Assembly (NCBI GenBank): GCA_013076295.1
Contig: RQOL01000861.1
Coordinates: 744,001-808,000 of the forward strand
Direction of reading: 5' to 3'
DNA: 64,000 nt
Origin: Sanderia malayensis
Lineage: Eukaryota > Cnidaria > Scyphozoa > Semaeostomeae > Pelagiidae
Positions within the stretch are counted from its first letter, which is position 1, and each line of letters starts with the position of its first letter. Made by a program: the position numbers and the translations under genes. Shown one piece after another: positions 12,403 to 23,800 of the stretch. The notes below the pieces were generated by a model. That model worked only from the letters and a program-made list of their open reading frames with translations, searched no databases and had not been told where the DNA came from.

Positions 12403-13099
12403 ATAAATATTTACAGTTCACAACACATAAATTATTCGAACTATATCTTATCACTGGCTAATCAACATTAAAAAATTTGGCCTAAATTTGGCTAACTAAC
12501 TACGTTATCCGACCAAGAACATCCGATTTACTGATCCAGTCCTTTACAAATTTATATGACTAAAATCTCTATACTAAATAATACTTACAGCTAACGAGAC
12601 TTGCTTGAAAATGTGTTGAAGTAGAGGCAGTTACTGTATCATTGAGTTGCAGTAGGTGCCTTATTCGCCATTGTTAAGTTAAGTTTCCGCAACAGTATCG
12701 GCTCAGAGCGCCAGAATATGGGCGAGCCAGAATATGGGCGAGTGACGTAGCCAGAATATGGGCGAGTTCTTCTTTTCTCGCTTGTTTGGTGTTGAATTGT
12801 TCTAAAAACACTTGTGGAACGTCCGGAAGGCTGTTTTTAAGGTTTCTGCCAATTTGCAGCTAAATCTATCCACTGAATGTAGGTTTTTAAATCATTTTAT
12901 ACCCTCGCAGCAACTTGAAGGATTTAGGCCACATTTTTATACAACAACTAGAACCGCATACAAATGGAATTTGTTCAGTCAACAAAGTTATTCAGCCTTA
13001 TTTTTTCATTCATTGGCTTTCCTATCCGGACTTCATTACCCTATTGACGCATTTAAAAATATAATAATAACAGTACCACCTCATAACCAGCCAAAACGA
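12403..13099. other. 3' flank of MULE gene 1 with a short triple repeat
   Basis: No gene supported. At 12711-12765 the 17-mer GCCAGAATATGGGCGAG occurs three times, the last pair split by TGACGTA. The rest is AT-rich. A short frame at 12812-13114 has no recognisable domain. Confidence 0.5.
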
Positions 13100-13912
13100 C
13101 CCAGAATTTTTTAACTTAAACAGTAGATTAAATATTTAGGGGTAAAAACCCCCAAATTTCGGCAGGTGCTTTCAAGTATCTCTTTAATTCTTCTTTCGTC
13201 GTGGGAATTAATAAGAAGAATTGATTAAATAAAAGAGCGCGAACTGATGAATCTTTTTGTTTTCATTGCTATGCGAATGCACACCTTGTTGACTTCGAAG
13301 GGAAGTCGCGCAACAACAAATGCAACACATCCAATAAGTTGAGTAATGGAGCAGAATGAGCACGCGTCATTCATTGATTCAGACTGCCCGCTTCCATTGC
13401 TTCTGTCAGACGCTTTTTGAATTGTTGATGATCTTTAGTATGCACCAAAACCTCCCATCTATGAAGCTAGTTTACCCTGACCAACCCCTTGATTCTAAAA
13501 GCTAACCCTGACCCTAACGCCTCCTAAGTCTAACATTACAAAATAAACCAAACCCACCCCAAAAACCAACTCTAAACCAAACCCTAACCCCCCAAACATC
13601 GAAAAAAACACCCTTCTTAGACCTTGGTCAGCGGTCATCAACAAATTTACTTCTTTCTTGATAAGAATTAGCCAGGCTACTCTCAGAAGTCAACAAGGTG
13701 TAAATTCGCGTAGGATAGGAACGGAATAGAAGATCTAATCATTCGCGCTTGAGCACAATGCTTTTGTCATGCAAGAAAATAACGAAAAGCCTTTTGTGAT
13801 CAGAAGTCCCACGGCGAAGGAAGAATCTAAGAGATACTTGAAAGCACCTGCCGAGATTTTGGTGTTTCTGCCCCTAAATATCTGATCTACTCTTTAAGTT
13901 AAAAATTTTGGG
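13100..13912. mobile_element. Long-TIR palindromic element, 0.8 kb
   Basis: The left arm (13100 to about 13310) and right arm (about 13680 to 13912) are inverted copies. They share TTTTTAACTTAA near the ends, GGCAGGTGCTTTCAAGTATC further in, and TCAACAAGGTGT at the inner end. The loop holds C-rich sequence with ACCCTAACCC-like words. There is no coding capacity and no target duplication was identified. Confidence 0.65.
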
Positions 13913-14469
13913 TAGTATTAGGTGGTTATGAGTTGGTTGTGGATCGTTGTGGGTGGTTTTGGGTGGTTTTGGGTAGTTTCGCGTTTTAGTAAGTACGCTC
14001 AGGTTTGCATCTGGCAACTGGTAGTTGCCATCAGCGGCACCTCTTTAGCTATTAACCAGTGTCGACTACTCAACTATCCTTCTATTCAACAATGCGGTAA
14101 CTGGAAAAATTATAAACGCTGGTAAATTGTAAACATCAATAACGGAAGGCTTAAAAACAATTGAAATCTCAGGATCTGAAATCTGAAACCTCGGGACCTT
14201 TGCTATTTTGAATGAATGACGTCAATTCCAAAGAAAAAATTGAACCTGGGGAATTCTGTTATTAAAACAATGGATACCGGGATTTTTTGATCCTCGACTT
14301 GGGAATTTTGAAGATTTCAATCTGGTTATCAATAATCAACCCTGGTTATCATTAATAGTTCATTCACGAGTTCTGTTGTGAGAGGATATAAATTGCCTGA
14401 GTAAGAAAGTTCATTTAAAGTCAATTTTTGTTCAATAAGTTAGTGGAGTAAAGTAAGCGTTGTACCGCC

Positions 14470-15157
14470 ATGGTCTTTTGGAACAGGCGTATAACGCTGC
14501 AATCTGAGCATGCAGCTTTTCCATTTGTCCGTGATGGAGGAAGCAAAAGTGGCGTGGGACAGCGTGCAGTGGCCAAGAAATGGAAAGAAGGAATCAGTGG
14601 AAAACAAAACAAAAGTCTCTATCCATCCAGCGATATGCACGATGAAATGGTAAGTGTTTTAGTGTTTGTAACAGACTACGTGCGAAACAAATGTTGGTGT
14701 AACAATTAAGATTGTGACATGCCTCATTAAATAGTAGATGCATTGTTTTATTTAATGCTATGTCCTGCTGTGTTGGCGTAACATGTTTCTTTCAACCTAT
14801 AGATTGCAGTGTTTTCTGATTCCCAATTACGACCATTGGTAGAAAAAGAAGTACTAAGCCCTACAAACTGGTACATCAACTCTACACCCGGTGGAAGATA
14901 TTCTCACGTGGCGAAAGAAATCCGAAATTGTGACTTAGAAAAAATGGGTCAACCAAGTAAAGTGTTTTTGCTGGTAGGTACCAACGATATGGCTAAACAC
15001 TGCGTCCAGCAAGAAGTTAAAGAACACTTCGAAAATTTGATATTATGTGCCAAGAATAAATTTCCAAGTGCCCAGGTATTTATACTTCGGTTAGCGATAT
15101 CGCACATTTATCTATTATTACTATCGACTATTATTATCAGTTGCTCATGTAGCTAAT
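14470..15157 (+). CDS. Partial SGNH/GDSL-hydrolase-like gene
   Basis: Two exons join in phase: one ends at 14649 (ATG|GTAAGT) and the next begins at 14803 (TATAG|ATTGCAGTG). The second encodes VFSDSQLRPL (block I, usually GDS), NSTPGGRYSHVAKEI, then VFLLVGTNDMAKH (block III GTND) and AKNKFPSAQVFIL. This is the N-terminal two thirds of an SGNH-fold domain, either a lipase/esterase or a non-catalytic OSK-like form. Translation stays open to 15157, but similarity fades after VFIL, where a GTATTT donor occurs at 15075. The block with the catalytic Asp-His pair was not found. The start codon is not established. Such domains also occur in LINE ORF1 proteins, so a transposon origin is possible. Confidence 0.5.
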
Positions 15158-15199
15158 TGGTCTGTAACTGAAACTATGAGGCTAGTGTTTTTTCAACCT

Positions 15200-15365
15200 C
15201 TACGGTATTATTTGAACCAAACAGTTAAAATTTAAGAATTCTATTAATCACCCTGGGCAGTTAATAAAGGGGGCGCTTGTTTTACACCTTTTGATTTTAG
15301 GGTCGACGCTCATTGGAGGGGAGTGGTTAAAAGAGGGTGGGCGCTAAATAGAGGAAACACGGTAT
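15200..15365. repeat. GGGCGCTTATT repeat, copy 2
   Basis: Similar to 3829-3996, sharing GAACCAAACAGT, the TTTTGATTTTAGGGT block, TGGTTAAAAGAG and GAGGAAACACGGTA at the end. No gene content. Confidence 0.5.
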
Positions 15366-15466
15366 ACTATAATAGTTGAACGATGAAGTTAAACTTGTGA
15401 AACGAATAAGGCAGACCTTGCAAGGGAGACCATATACACGGGCAACCGGAGTGCTAATTACCTTAA

Positions 15467-16472
15467 GGGCCCATGTACAGTCATGCTCAAGTCAAGAAAA
15501 CTTGCATATTTTCGGGGATTATCCCAATTATCGTCCCAGGGTTCTCTTGCTCAGAACTGTAGATGGTCATCTCTGGCCTGAGCAACACCCCGCAGCTTTG
15601 AGCACCTTGCGAGGTGCTCAACTTGCTCACTTTAATTCCTCCTGTCATTGCCAATAACATATTCGCTGTTGTGCAAGAAAGAAAGGCAGGTTTTGTTTTC
15701 ATTTTGTTGTTGAGGTCACGCATGCAATTGAAAATGCCCGAAGAAGAGAAAAGGCTTTCTTTATATTTATAGTTTAGTTGCTGGAAAAAACAACAGAAAA
15801 TGTTTAACAAAAGGACTGCTTGAACATTTTCTATATAAATGCAAGCATAAATGAGATTGGCCTCAGAGTGCTGCCTCTCAAACATGTAGGACTGAAATGA
15901 TGGAGGGGGCATTCGTAAACGTGGAGCCATTTTTTGCCCAAAAATATGCCAAAATATAACGGCAAGTACCGTTATATTTACCCAAAATATAACGGTACTT
16001 GCCGATGGAGGGGCATTAATTCACAATTCATTCAGAACATTTCTCCTGTGCGTTTTCATAACATGTAATATTGATCTTGTTCTGAGCTTCGAAAACCAGC
16101 CCTGTTGTTTTCGTTTATTACTGTCATCAAGCAGTTACATGAGTAATGCATGATGACAACTTGCTGCTTTTCAGCGTTGAGCAAATTTCTCGATTCCTTG
16201 CATTCCAATTAATTACCACCACTGAGCTAAGTCCGCAGAAAGTCGACTGTACATGGGCCCTAATCCCTAAAAGAATGTCCTTATTTTGCTCGTGTATATG
16301 GGCCCAAAGTGAGCAAGTTGAGCACCTCGCGAGGTGCTCAAAGCTGCGGGGTGTTGCTCAGGCCAGAGATGACCATCTACAGTTCTGAGCAAGAGAACCC
16401 TGGGGCGATAATTGGGATAATCCCCGAAAATATGCAAGTTTTCTTGACTTGAGCATGACTGTACATGGGCCC
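15467..16472. mobile_element. 1-kb element with ~175-bp TIRs
   Basis: Starting at GGGCCCATGTACAGTCATG (15467), about 175 bases are repeated inverted up to 16472, including TTTTCGGGGATTATCCCAAT and GCGAGGTGCTCAA. Near the right arm a short piece (around 16245-16310) is inserted that again ends in ATGGGCCC. Frames inside the arms mirror each other and are not genes. A small 14-bp-arm hairpin of AACGGCAAGTACCGTT type occurs at about 15958-16005. No certain target duplication was seen. Confidence 0.65.
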
Positions 16473-17112
16473 TAATTCGCCTCTTGTTTTCTCGGTGATA
16501 CATGTCAACGCGGATCAAATGTTGTCTTCTTTCTCTGTACGTTTTTTTTACAAACACGATACGAAGAACTTCTTATGCTGCTTCTCAACTGTATATTTAT
16601 TGGAACAAAATCGAAAATCGACAACGTTCGTTGCAAAGGAACGGTGAACGGTGTTGGAAATCCATGCATTAGAATACGTGATGGTACAAACGATGTTCAT
16701 AGCGGAGTACTCGCTCTGCTAAAACTCGGTGTTACATAAGATAGAGGCTGACTCATGTAAAGGCTTGGATCCTGAGAATCTTCAAAAAATTCTGTACCTT
16801 GAGACCCAGAGTTTTCATTTTCAGAAAAATTCTGATTTACAAATCGTCTAAAGCCAACCATTTTGATAACAGAGGTTACTCGTGTACGTGTATCCGCGCG
16901 GTAGATGAAAGCAATTATGGATTCAAATTATTTTCTCAATCAGAAAAACAGGCGCGATAGGGAAGCCAATTATCAAATCAATCATCGGGGTTAAGGTGCT
17001 ACTTGAAGTCTATTTTAGATTTTAGAAAATCTTAACCGAAAACGTTGGCATTTGGAATTTATGGTAGTACTCCTTACTGTTATAGGAGGAATTTTTGGTC
17101 TCGTGTACATGG
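16473..17112. other. Non-coding stretch
   Basis: No gene or strong repeat found. It ends in CTCGTGTACATGGGCCCC, a fragment of the ATGGGCCC family just left of it. Confidence 0.4.
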
Positions 17113-17315
17113 GCCCCTAGACAGGAACCAAGTTGACAATTTATCAAGAAGTCACGAATGTAAATATCGTGATGCCCGGAAATATCACCGAAGGCGTAAC
17201 AATTAATTTCAATTACTTCATAGATGGGGATTCCCTCTGGTTCGACACTATGGTCTGATCTTATGGTCTGGTCCTATGGTCCGGTCACATGGTATGGTCC
17301 GGGGTCCGGGGTCCA
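17113..17315. repeat. Partial right arm of GGCATAGTC foldback family
   Basis: An inverted partial copy of 6740-6970, beginning GACAGGAACCAAGTTGACAA and ending in GGTCCGGGGTCC. The outermost part of the arm is missing. Sequence beyond 17315 belongs to a different palindromic element. Confidence 0.65.
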
Positions 17316-17346
17316 AACGCTTTTGTGCTTACTCTAAATTGTCTTA

Positions 17347-17533
17347 CAGTCAAATCTGCATAGTTCGAACTCGTGTAATTCGAACTCTGTCTAATTCGAA
17401 CGAAATTCTCTATCTCTTCATAAGGATCACTAATGAACCAATTCCTGTGAAACAAACCTTTATAATTCGAACTTCTTCTAATTCGAACATTTTCAAGCTT
17501 CCCCAGGGTGATCGGATTAGACAGAGTTGACTG
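17347..17533. mobile_element. TA-flanked mariner/pogo-like MITE
   Basis: The 187-bp unit has ends CAGTCAAATCTGCATAG and its inverted partner (complement CAGTCAACTCTGTCTAAT), with TA directly outside both ends (17345-17346, 17534-17535). The interior repeats an AATTCGAAC motif. Non-coding. The CAGT ends and TA target suggest a pogo/Tigger-type source. Confidence 0.75.
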
Positions 17534-17555
17534 TACTTTAAAACGGCAAACTTAA

Positions 17556-19307
17556 AGGGCTACTCCCACCATATTTTTTTATTTCATTTCTGGGTAGTTT
17601 TTGACGGAAAAACAGGTACTGCACTTTTTAAATTTCGAAATTCGCTCATTAACACCTCTTTTCACGGCTCCAAAAGTGCGATTTTCAGGCCATTTCTGAA
17701 AATGTCGCGCAACATGAAACGATCTGGGCCGAGGTTGTGTGACGTAGATGCCGGAACGCAAAAAAACTTCTCTCTTTGGCTTCAGTATGGAAAAATCAAC
17801 GTCGCGTCCGGTTTTCTCCCTTGTTTTCAATGATAAACACAAATGTTTTTTCAAACCACTTCAACACCATCATTACAAAGCTTATTGACATCTCCCCGTG
17901 TGTTTTTTTTTTTAATTTTCGGCATTGTTAAGGGCTGAAAATTGACCCCAAAGCTGATGCAGTGACAATGGATTTTTCCAGTATTCACACGCCTCACGTG
18001 GTTATGTGTTCATCACTCAACTTCTTCCTTCCTTTCATTTTGCGTGATAAAACAACCAGCAGCAAACGTTCGTAATCGTGATATAATAAGTTTGTTTATC
18101 GTTTCCATCAGTTCTATAATCTATTTTATCAAGTTTTGCCGTGTGCTTGGTTTTAGCAAGATAATTATGGATTATTTTTGTATTTACTACTTGGGTTTTT
18201 GTCAAAGATATTGAAATGCTAAAGTGATGCACTGTTAAAAAGTTGCTCAAATTGAAATTGTTTGGCTGACATATCCATGGAGTTCTTGTTATAAATTATA
18301 TATATATCTTGGTGATTACATTGAAACCTAAGGCAAAGTAAAGGTGTATATTGTTGACAAAGTCAGACAATATGATCAAAACTAGAACACCAGTATGAAG
18401 CCCAACATTGTGCTGGAAAGTTTTTCTTCGAATTCACATTGAACTTGTGAAATCTTCGATCTCTGGGCATTAATGTTTACACTCCTGGAAGGGATTTTCG
18501 AGTTTTTCCACACAGTTATGACCATAACTACACTTGAAATATTACCAAAATATGAGCTGCTGCTTCAAATCTTCAAATACACACCAGATAAAACAAATGA
18601 GGTTATTTGCATGCATTATTAGTCCAAAATAGCATTATTCTACTTTACCCGTGCCAGGACCTGCTCGGCCTAGCGATTTTGCAAATTTTTGACTGACCCG
18701 ATTTGGTTTAAATCTTATAAATGCGTAGATAAGAGCTCACAAATTTTCCATACTATCAATTCTATCGAAAAATTGTTGAAAGAGAGCTTCCCCCTCTTTA
18801 ATTGAATAGATTTCGAATTCATATTGTTATTTAAAACCATCCCGGACCACTGAAGATTGTATGTGAAGCTCGCTCGAGACTGCGACGTTGAGGTCGAAAA
18901 ACATGCCGGCTTGCAGCGTAAGCGTGAGCAAATCATCCTCATTTGTGTAAAAAACTCACGCTTTTCATGATAAACGAGGCATCAACAGATTCCTTAGATC
19001 CTGAACTAGTGCGTGGCAGGGTTTAATTTTTTAAATACAACTTGGTTTTGACTATAGACATGCAAAACGTTTTCGTGCGAGCTTTGGTACTGAACACAAT
19101 AAAGTAAATTTTCTGCGTTCCGGCATCTGCGTCACACCGGCCTCGCCCCAGTTTTCTTTTTGCCCGACTTTTTTCTGGAATGTGCATGTTTGGAGGCGTA
19201 AAAAAGGGTGTTAATGAGCGAATTTAAAAATTTAAAAACTGCAGTACCTGTTTTTACGCCAAAAACTACCCAGAAATGGATTAAAAAAATATGGTGGGAG
19301 TAGCCCT
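17556..19307. mobile_element. TTAA-flanked (Kolobok/piggyBac-type) element 1
   Basis: The ends are AGGGCTACTCCCACC and its complement, flanked by TTAA at 17552-17555 and 19308-19311. Similarity between arms extends roughly 150 bases, including ACTACCCAGAAATG and CATTAACACC blocks. The interior has no recognisable transposase, so the copy is non-autonomous. The TTAA target is used by piggyBac and Kolobok; the AGGG start favours Kolobok. That choice is an inference. Confidence 0.75.
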
Positions 19308-19560
19308 TTAAGGCGTATGGTTAATCAAAGGTTGTCTGCATGTGAAAAAACAATGCCTGCAGATTCGGAAAATAGGCTGCAGCAAAATGCATTACTCTTT
19401 GCAGTGTAATGCAAAGAGTAATTTGCTTCAGTAGATATACAGACATTAATAGCAGCAAAAATATTCTTCCTCCGACATTATTATATTTTCATAAACAGAT
19501 AAACAATGATTCGCGTTGTTGTGAAATTGAGACGATGCTAATCTTCGATGGCTGCCTTAA

Positions 19561-19733
19561 AGTAAAGGAACCTCGAGAGCACCCCTTATTTTATTGGCCG
19601 GTCTTTTTCATCCTTACGTGTGAAACAAATAAGGCCGACCTTGCATATACACGGGTAACCAGAGTGCTAATTTCCTCGTGTATAGGGGCCCTATAAACGA
19701 GCAAATAAGGGATGGTCTAAAGGTTCCTTTATT
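19561..19733. repeat. Short insertion with AAAGGAACC ends
   Basis: AAAGTAAAGGAACCT at the left is mirrored by AGGTTCCTTTATTTT at the right. The centre (AAACAAATAAGGCCGACCTTG, then ATACACGGGTAACC) resembles 15395-15460. It separates the outer palindrome arm from the second TTAA element. Low coding potential. Confidence 0.45.
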
Positions 19734-20494
19734 TTAAAGGCCTACTGCAATCAGAAATCACTTTCCCGTTTTTTTGCATAAAATGAAATTTCAATCTTTA
19801 CTGATTACTTTGGTGCCTGTTTTGTTTTTATTCGATCACGATAAGTATACTAAAATTGGCTTTGAAATGGGGCACTGACTGCGACATGGTATGACGTCAT
19901 AACCAGGACACAAATCGACAAATCGAAGTTTTCAAATTTGCACTATGCGTAGCCCCGGCCCTTATTAAAAAATCGCTTCCCAGGGTACAATACTATAACT
20001 TTCCGCGCGTCGTTTCAGCTATTAACCAAAAAAATTGAACTTACGGTAACGCTATAGCGGCGCTTTGAAAAAGGGTACTGCAAACCGCGCGGTCAGTCAA
20101 AAGACATCTTATTCCGCGCGGTCTGATTTCCAAGCAGCTGGAAGCATTCACCACAAAGGAAGGAAGTTTGTCAGAAATCATGGATGGCGGAGCTGCCTGA
20201 GTAAACTAGCCATTAGCGGGAGCCTGTCTCCCTCTTCATAGACAATATATTACTTCATGTAAATTGCACAAGAGGTCTTCTTGGAGGCTTGCCTCGTTTT
20301 CAATAAACACGAGAAACTGCCGACTGCCGACTGCCGAGATGCCTGCGCATGTGACAATAACAAAACAAGGTTGGTTATACATAAACACGAATTGAAGAAA
20401 CAAAGATGAACAATAAAGGTAATCTCAATACAGTATAACAGGAATAACAAATAAAATATTAAGTCTCAGTAAGAAAAGTAAGATTATATTAAGT

Positions 20495-20837
20495 CTAATT
20501 TTCTTTGCATAACTTGCACTGATAGTTTGAATTGTCACTGTCACTGTCACATGCCTTGTGGACCCAGATATTGCAAGTTGCACAATCAATCCATTCAACT
20601 AGATTATTGTTCGTTGTATCATTTTCCTTGAAACATATACCACACAAAGCAACATCCTGATTCCCCAACAGTGTAGAAATAGTACCTCGATCTTCAATGG
20701 TTGGCTTTTCCAAACTTTTCTTCTTTTTGCTGCTTTTTTGTTTTGTGCTGAAAAACCTGCGTTGTTTTTCAAATGCCTTGTTATGTGGGAATTTTTCTTT
20801 TGTCACTAATGGCTCAATTTCACCACTGAGAGATGTT
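20495..20837 (-). CDS. PHD-finger exon of the MULE
   Basis: Open from 20837 to the stop at 20495. After a Lys/Ser-rich stretch it encodes a PHD-like zinc cluster: CGIC, then WIDCATCNIWVHKAC, then YQCKLC before the stop. It lies directly downstream of the transposase frame, which ends at 20836, but in another frame. It is either joined by splicing (CTCTCAG at about 20826-20832 on the minus strand is a possible acceptor; no good donor was found), or separated by a small frameshift. MULE gene 1 in this window has its PHD cluster at the C-terminus of the same protein, which supports a fused original. Confidence 0.65.
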
Positions 20838-23800
20838 ATTCATCAAGAACAGCAATTGCATTGTTCAAGTGAGAATAAGCTGCATTAAGTGCTTCAGGTT
20901 CTTCACATTCATCAACTTTTCTGAAAAATTCTTCAGCTGCCCCAGCTATAGCCCTTTTCAGGTTTTGCAATGGATTCTTCTTCTTCTCCTCATCTTTATT
21001 CGCCATTTGGATTTGGCTTTCAAAATATCCCCTCTTATTAGTTGAATTGTCATCATCAAGTGCCTCATCTACATCATAGCTCTCTGAAGTTATTTCCGTG
21101 TTTGCATATTTGATGTGAATGGCATGTATATGCTTGCAAGGTACTGCATGGATCATGTAATCTGGACAAGAGCAAGTGTACTCATGAATGCATACATCAC
21201 AACTGGTGCATTTCATTTTACATCCACTACATGATGTATTCCTAGTAATGGAATATGATGTGCCTTTTACTGTGGATGACTGCAATTCCCATTGGTCTTC
21301 CGTGACTTCGATAAGTCCAGATGTATCAAGTGTAAGTGCTGTTTTGTGCCGTTTGTTTATGTCCTGAATTTTATTTGTTCTTTTTCCTTTCTCCCATTTC
21401 TCCCATGCCTCAAAGGCCTTGTCTCTTGCTATCTTTAAAAGGGCACAGAGCAAATGATCAACCCTCTTGTTGCGTTTCCTGTGAAGGTATACAACTTTTA
21501 GGACACGGTGGAAACTTTCCAAAGCCATGTTTGTATTTGCAGCTGTTGATTTACGGTAGCAATAGGCCCATCTACTCTGTCGACTCAAAAATTGGGTTTT
21601 GAAATACTGATAAAATTCAGAATGATTTTCGTCAATGTAAGCACAAAGCTCTTGCAATTTTATCTTGAATTGTACCTCATCTGTCTCTGTGATGACTGTC
21701 TTTATGCATTTATAAAGAATGGCTTGCTCTTCTGCACCTTTAACTTTCTGCATGATATTTTTCCTAATGTTTTTATCAACATGCCATGAACATATAAGCT
21801 GTCTTCTTGGAGCAGCAAAGTTTCTAGACCATGCATTACAAAATGCATCAGCATCATCACTCATGAAGTCTTTGACATTTATATCTCCAATTCGTTCTCT
21901 TAAGGCAGCAAAAAATGGATCTAATGAGCAAATATCTTCACAGTTGGTAATCAGCCATGCAACTGGTACACCCTCTCCAAAATGATCTTTCACAAGAACA
22001 GTTACCAGAAGGAAGTCATATCCAGTTGTGCAGTGAGTGGAATCTAGGCACACAAGATTTTCAGCTTGCTCTAACATCAAATCCCTTTGGAACTCTGTTT
22101 GAATGCCCAATAAAAAATCGTTAGGTGGAAGACCATATTTCTGCTCTCCTTGTGGTTTGTAACAGAGAATGCTATTATATTCTTGACTTTGCAACTCAGC
22201 AACCCAACAGTGAACACTGGTAGCATCTTGTGAGTGTTTCTGAACAGCACTTATGTTGTACTGATGCATTATATTATAGACATCTTGCTTGCTGATCAGA
22301 TGATCTCTACTCAAATTCCCATCAATATTGTCACGTATTTCATCAAGAACGGCTTCAACTGGTATTTTTTTGGCTAGTTTTCCAGCAATTTTTTTTCTCA
22401 GATCATCAGATATCCTGAGGTGGCCCAATTTACTTTCGTGTCCAACATGCTTAACGCAGTACTCAACATAAACTTGTTTGCTTTCTTTCTCTTGCTTGGC
22501 TTTCATGAACGCGCTGCATGTTCTATTCATTTTCGATGAACCTTGTATTTTCATTGACCTTTTTCCGTTTCCAGTGGTCTTCACATTTCCTGTTCTATTG
22601 CAGTAGTAATAGGACGTTGTATGATGTCTTGCCTCGCTATTTTCCCTGTGCCGTACAAACCAAGAACTTGTGTCTTTTTCAATTTGCTCTTTCCAGCACA
22701 TGAATTCATCCATATCAGCAAACGTGGTTGTCTTCACTTCGACATCCTTGTCATGAACATCATGTAGATGTTCCACAAGAGCGGCTGTGCCTCTGCATCT
22801 AGAATATGAGATCTCTAGTTAGAGATATTCATTAAGTTAAGCGTGTGATAATGCAAGCTTATTCGTACACAAAATGCAGTAATAGCAAACAAAATAGTAA
22901 ATGTAACTCACCTATAGTCTTTGCATATATAGCACTGTACATGTTCTTGTTCTTTACCGAGCTGATATTCACCAGTATGCTTATTTTTCTTGTGTTTATA
23001 TAAGCCATTACGATGAGTGAACGTTTTACTGCATAAAGGACACTGATAAACTTTTGTCTTATCCTGAATAACAAGATATCACATTAATAAAACCAATAGA
23101 AGTAATAACCATAACAATAATAACAATAATATTAACATCTGCATGATGAGAATATATGATGGATACCTTCGTTCTGGTTAATGTTTTTTCATCTTCATTC
23201 GCACAATTTATAGATCTTGCTCCTGGGCCATTTTCTCCAACAATTGTAGTGTCCGACTGAAACGACACGTTTGAACTCGAATACATAGGTATATCGCTAC
23301 TCCGCTCTTCTATATATAAATGGGGCTGCGACTCCAAATCAGTACTATGTGCATCTGTTCTATTGGGCTCAGATTGTACCTCTTCTGTTGGTTGCATGGA
23401 CATATCGCTACTCTGCACCTCATCATCGCTACTTATATTATCATGCTCTCCATGTTTTTGTGTTTTTCTTGTGACGTGTGTCGGTACATTGGTGCTTACA
23501 ACCACATAAGAACGTTTTCGGTTTGGTTTTGTTTTCAGGTTGTGTCTCTTTTCCGAAGGAATAGCGCTACTATTCAAGTTGGGAATGTAGCTTTTCATTT
23601 CATTTTGATTTTTAATTGTTTGAATTATTTCTTTACAGTAATCACTTGAAAGGCCAAAAATGCTATCTGGAAATTCCTTCTTGGCAAGCACCTCACAAAG
23701 ACATTTTCGTATATACTCTGCATGCTCAGAAGGCTTCTGAAACCACAAGCCTGGATCGTAGATGCATTCTTTCGTTGTTTGCAGAATCTTCCAGATATCT

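Noticed and set aside
13500..13612. CCCTAACCC-like words resembling a telomeric tract
   Set aside because: They are irregular, not a tandem hexamer array, and lie in the loop of an inverted-repeat element.
15376..16557. Open frames repeated on both strands near 15480-15650 and 16300-16480
   Set aside because: They are the two inverted arms of one transposon-like element read on opposite strands, not genes.
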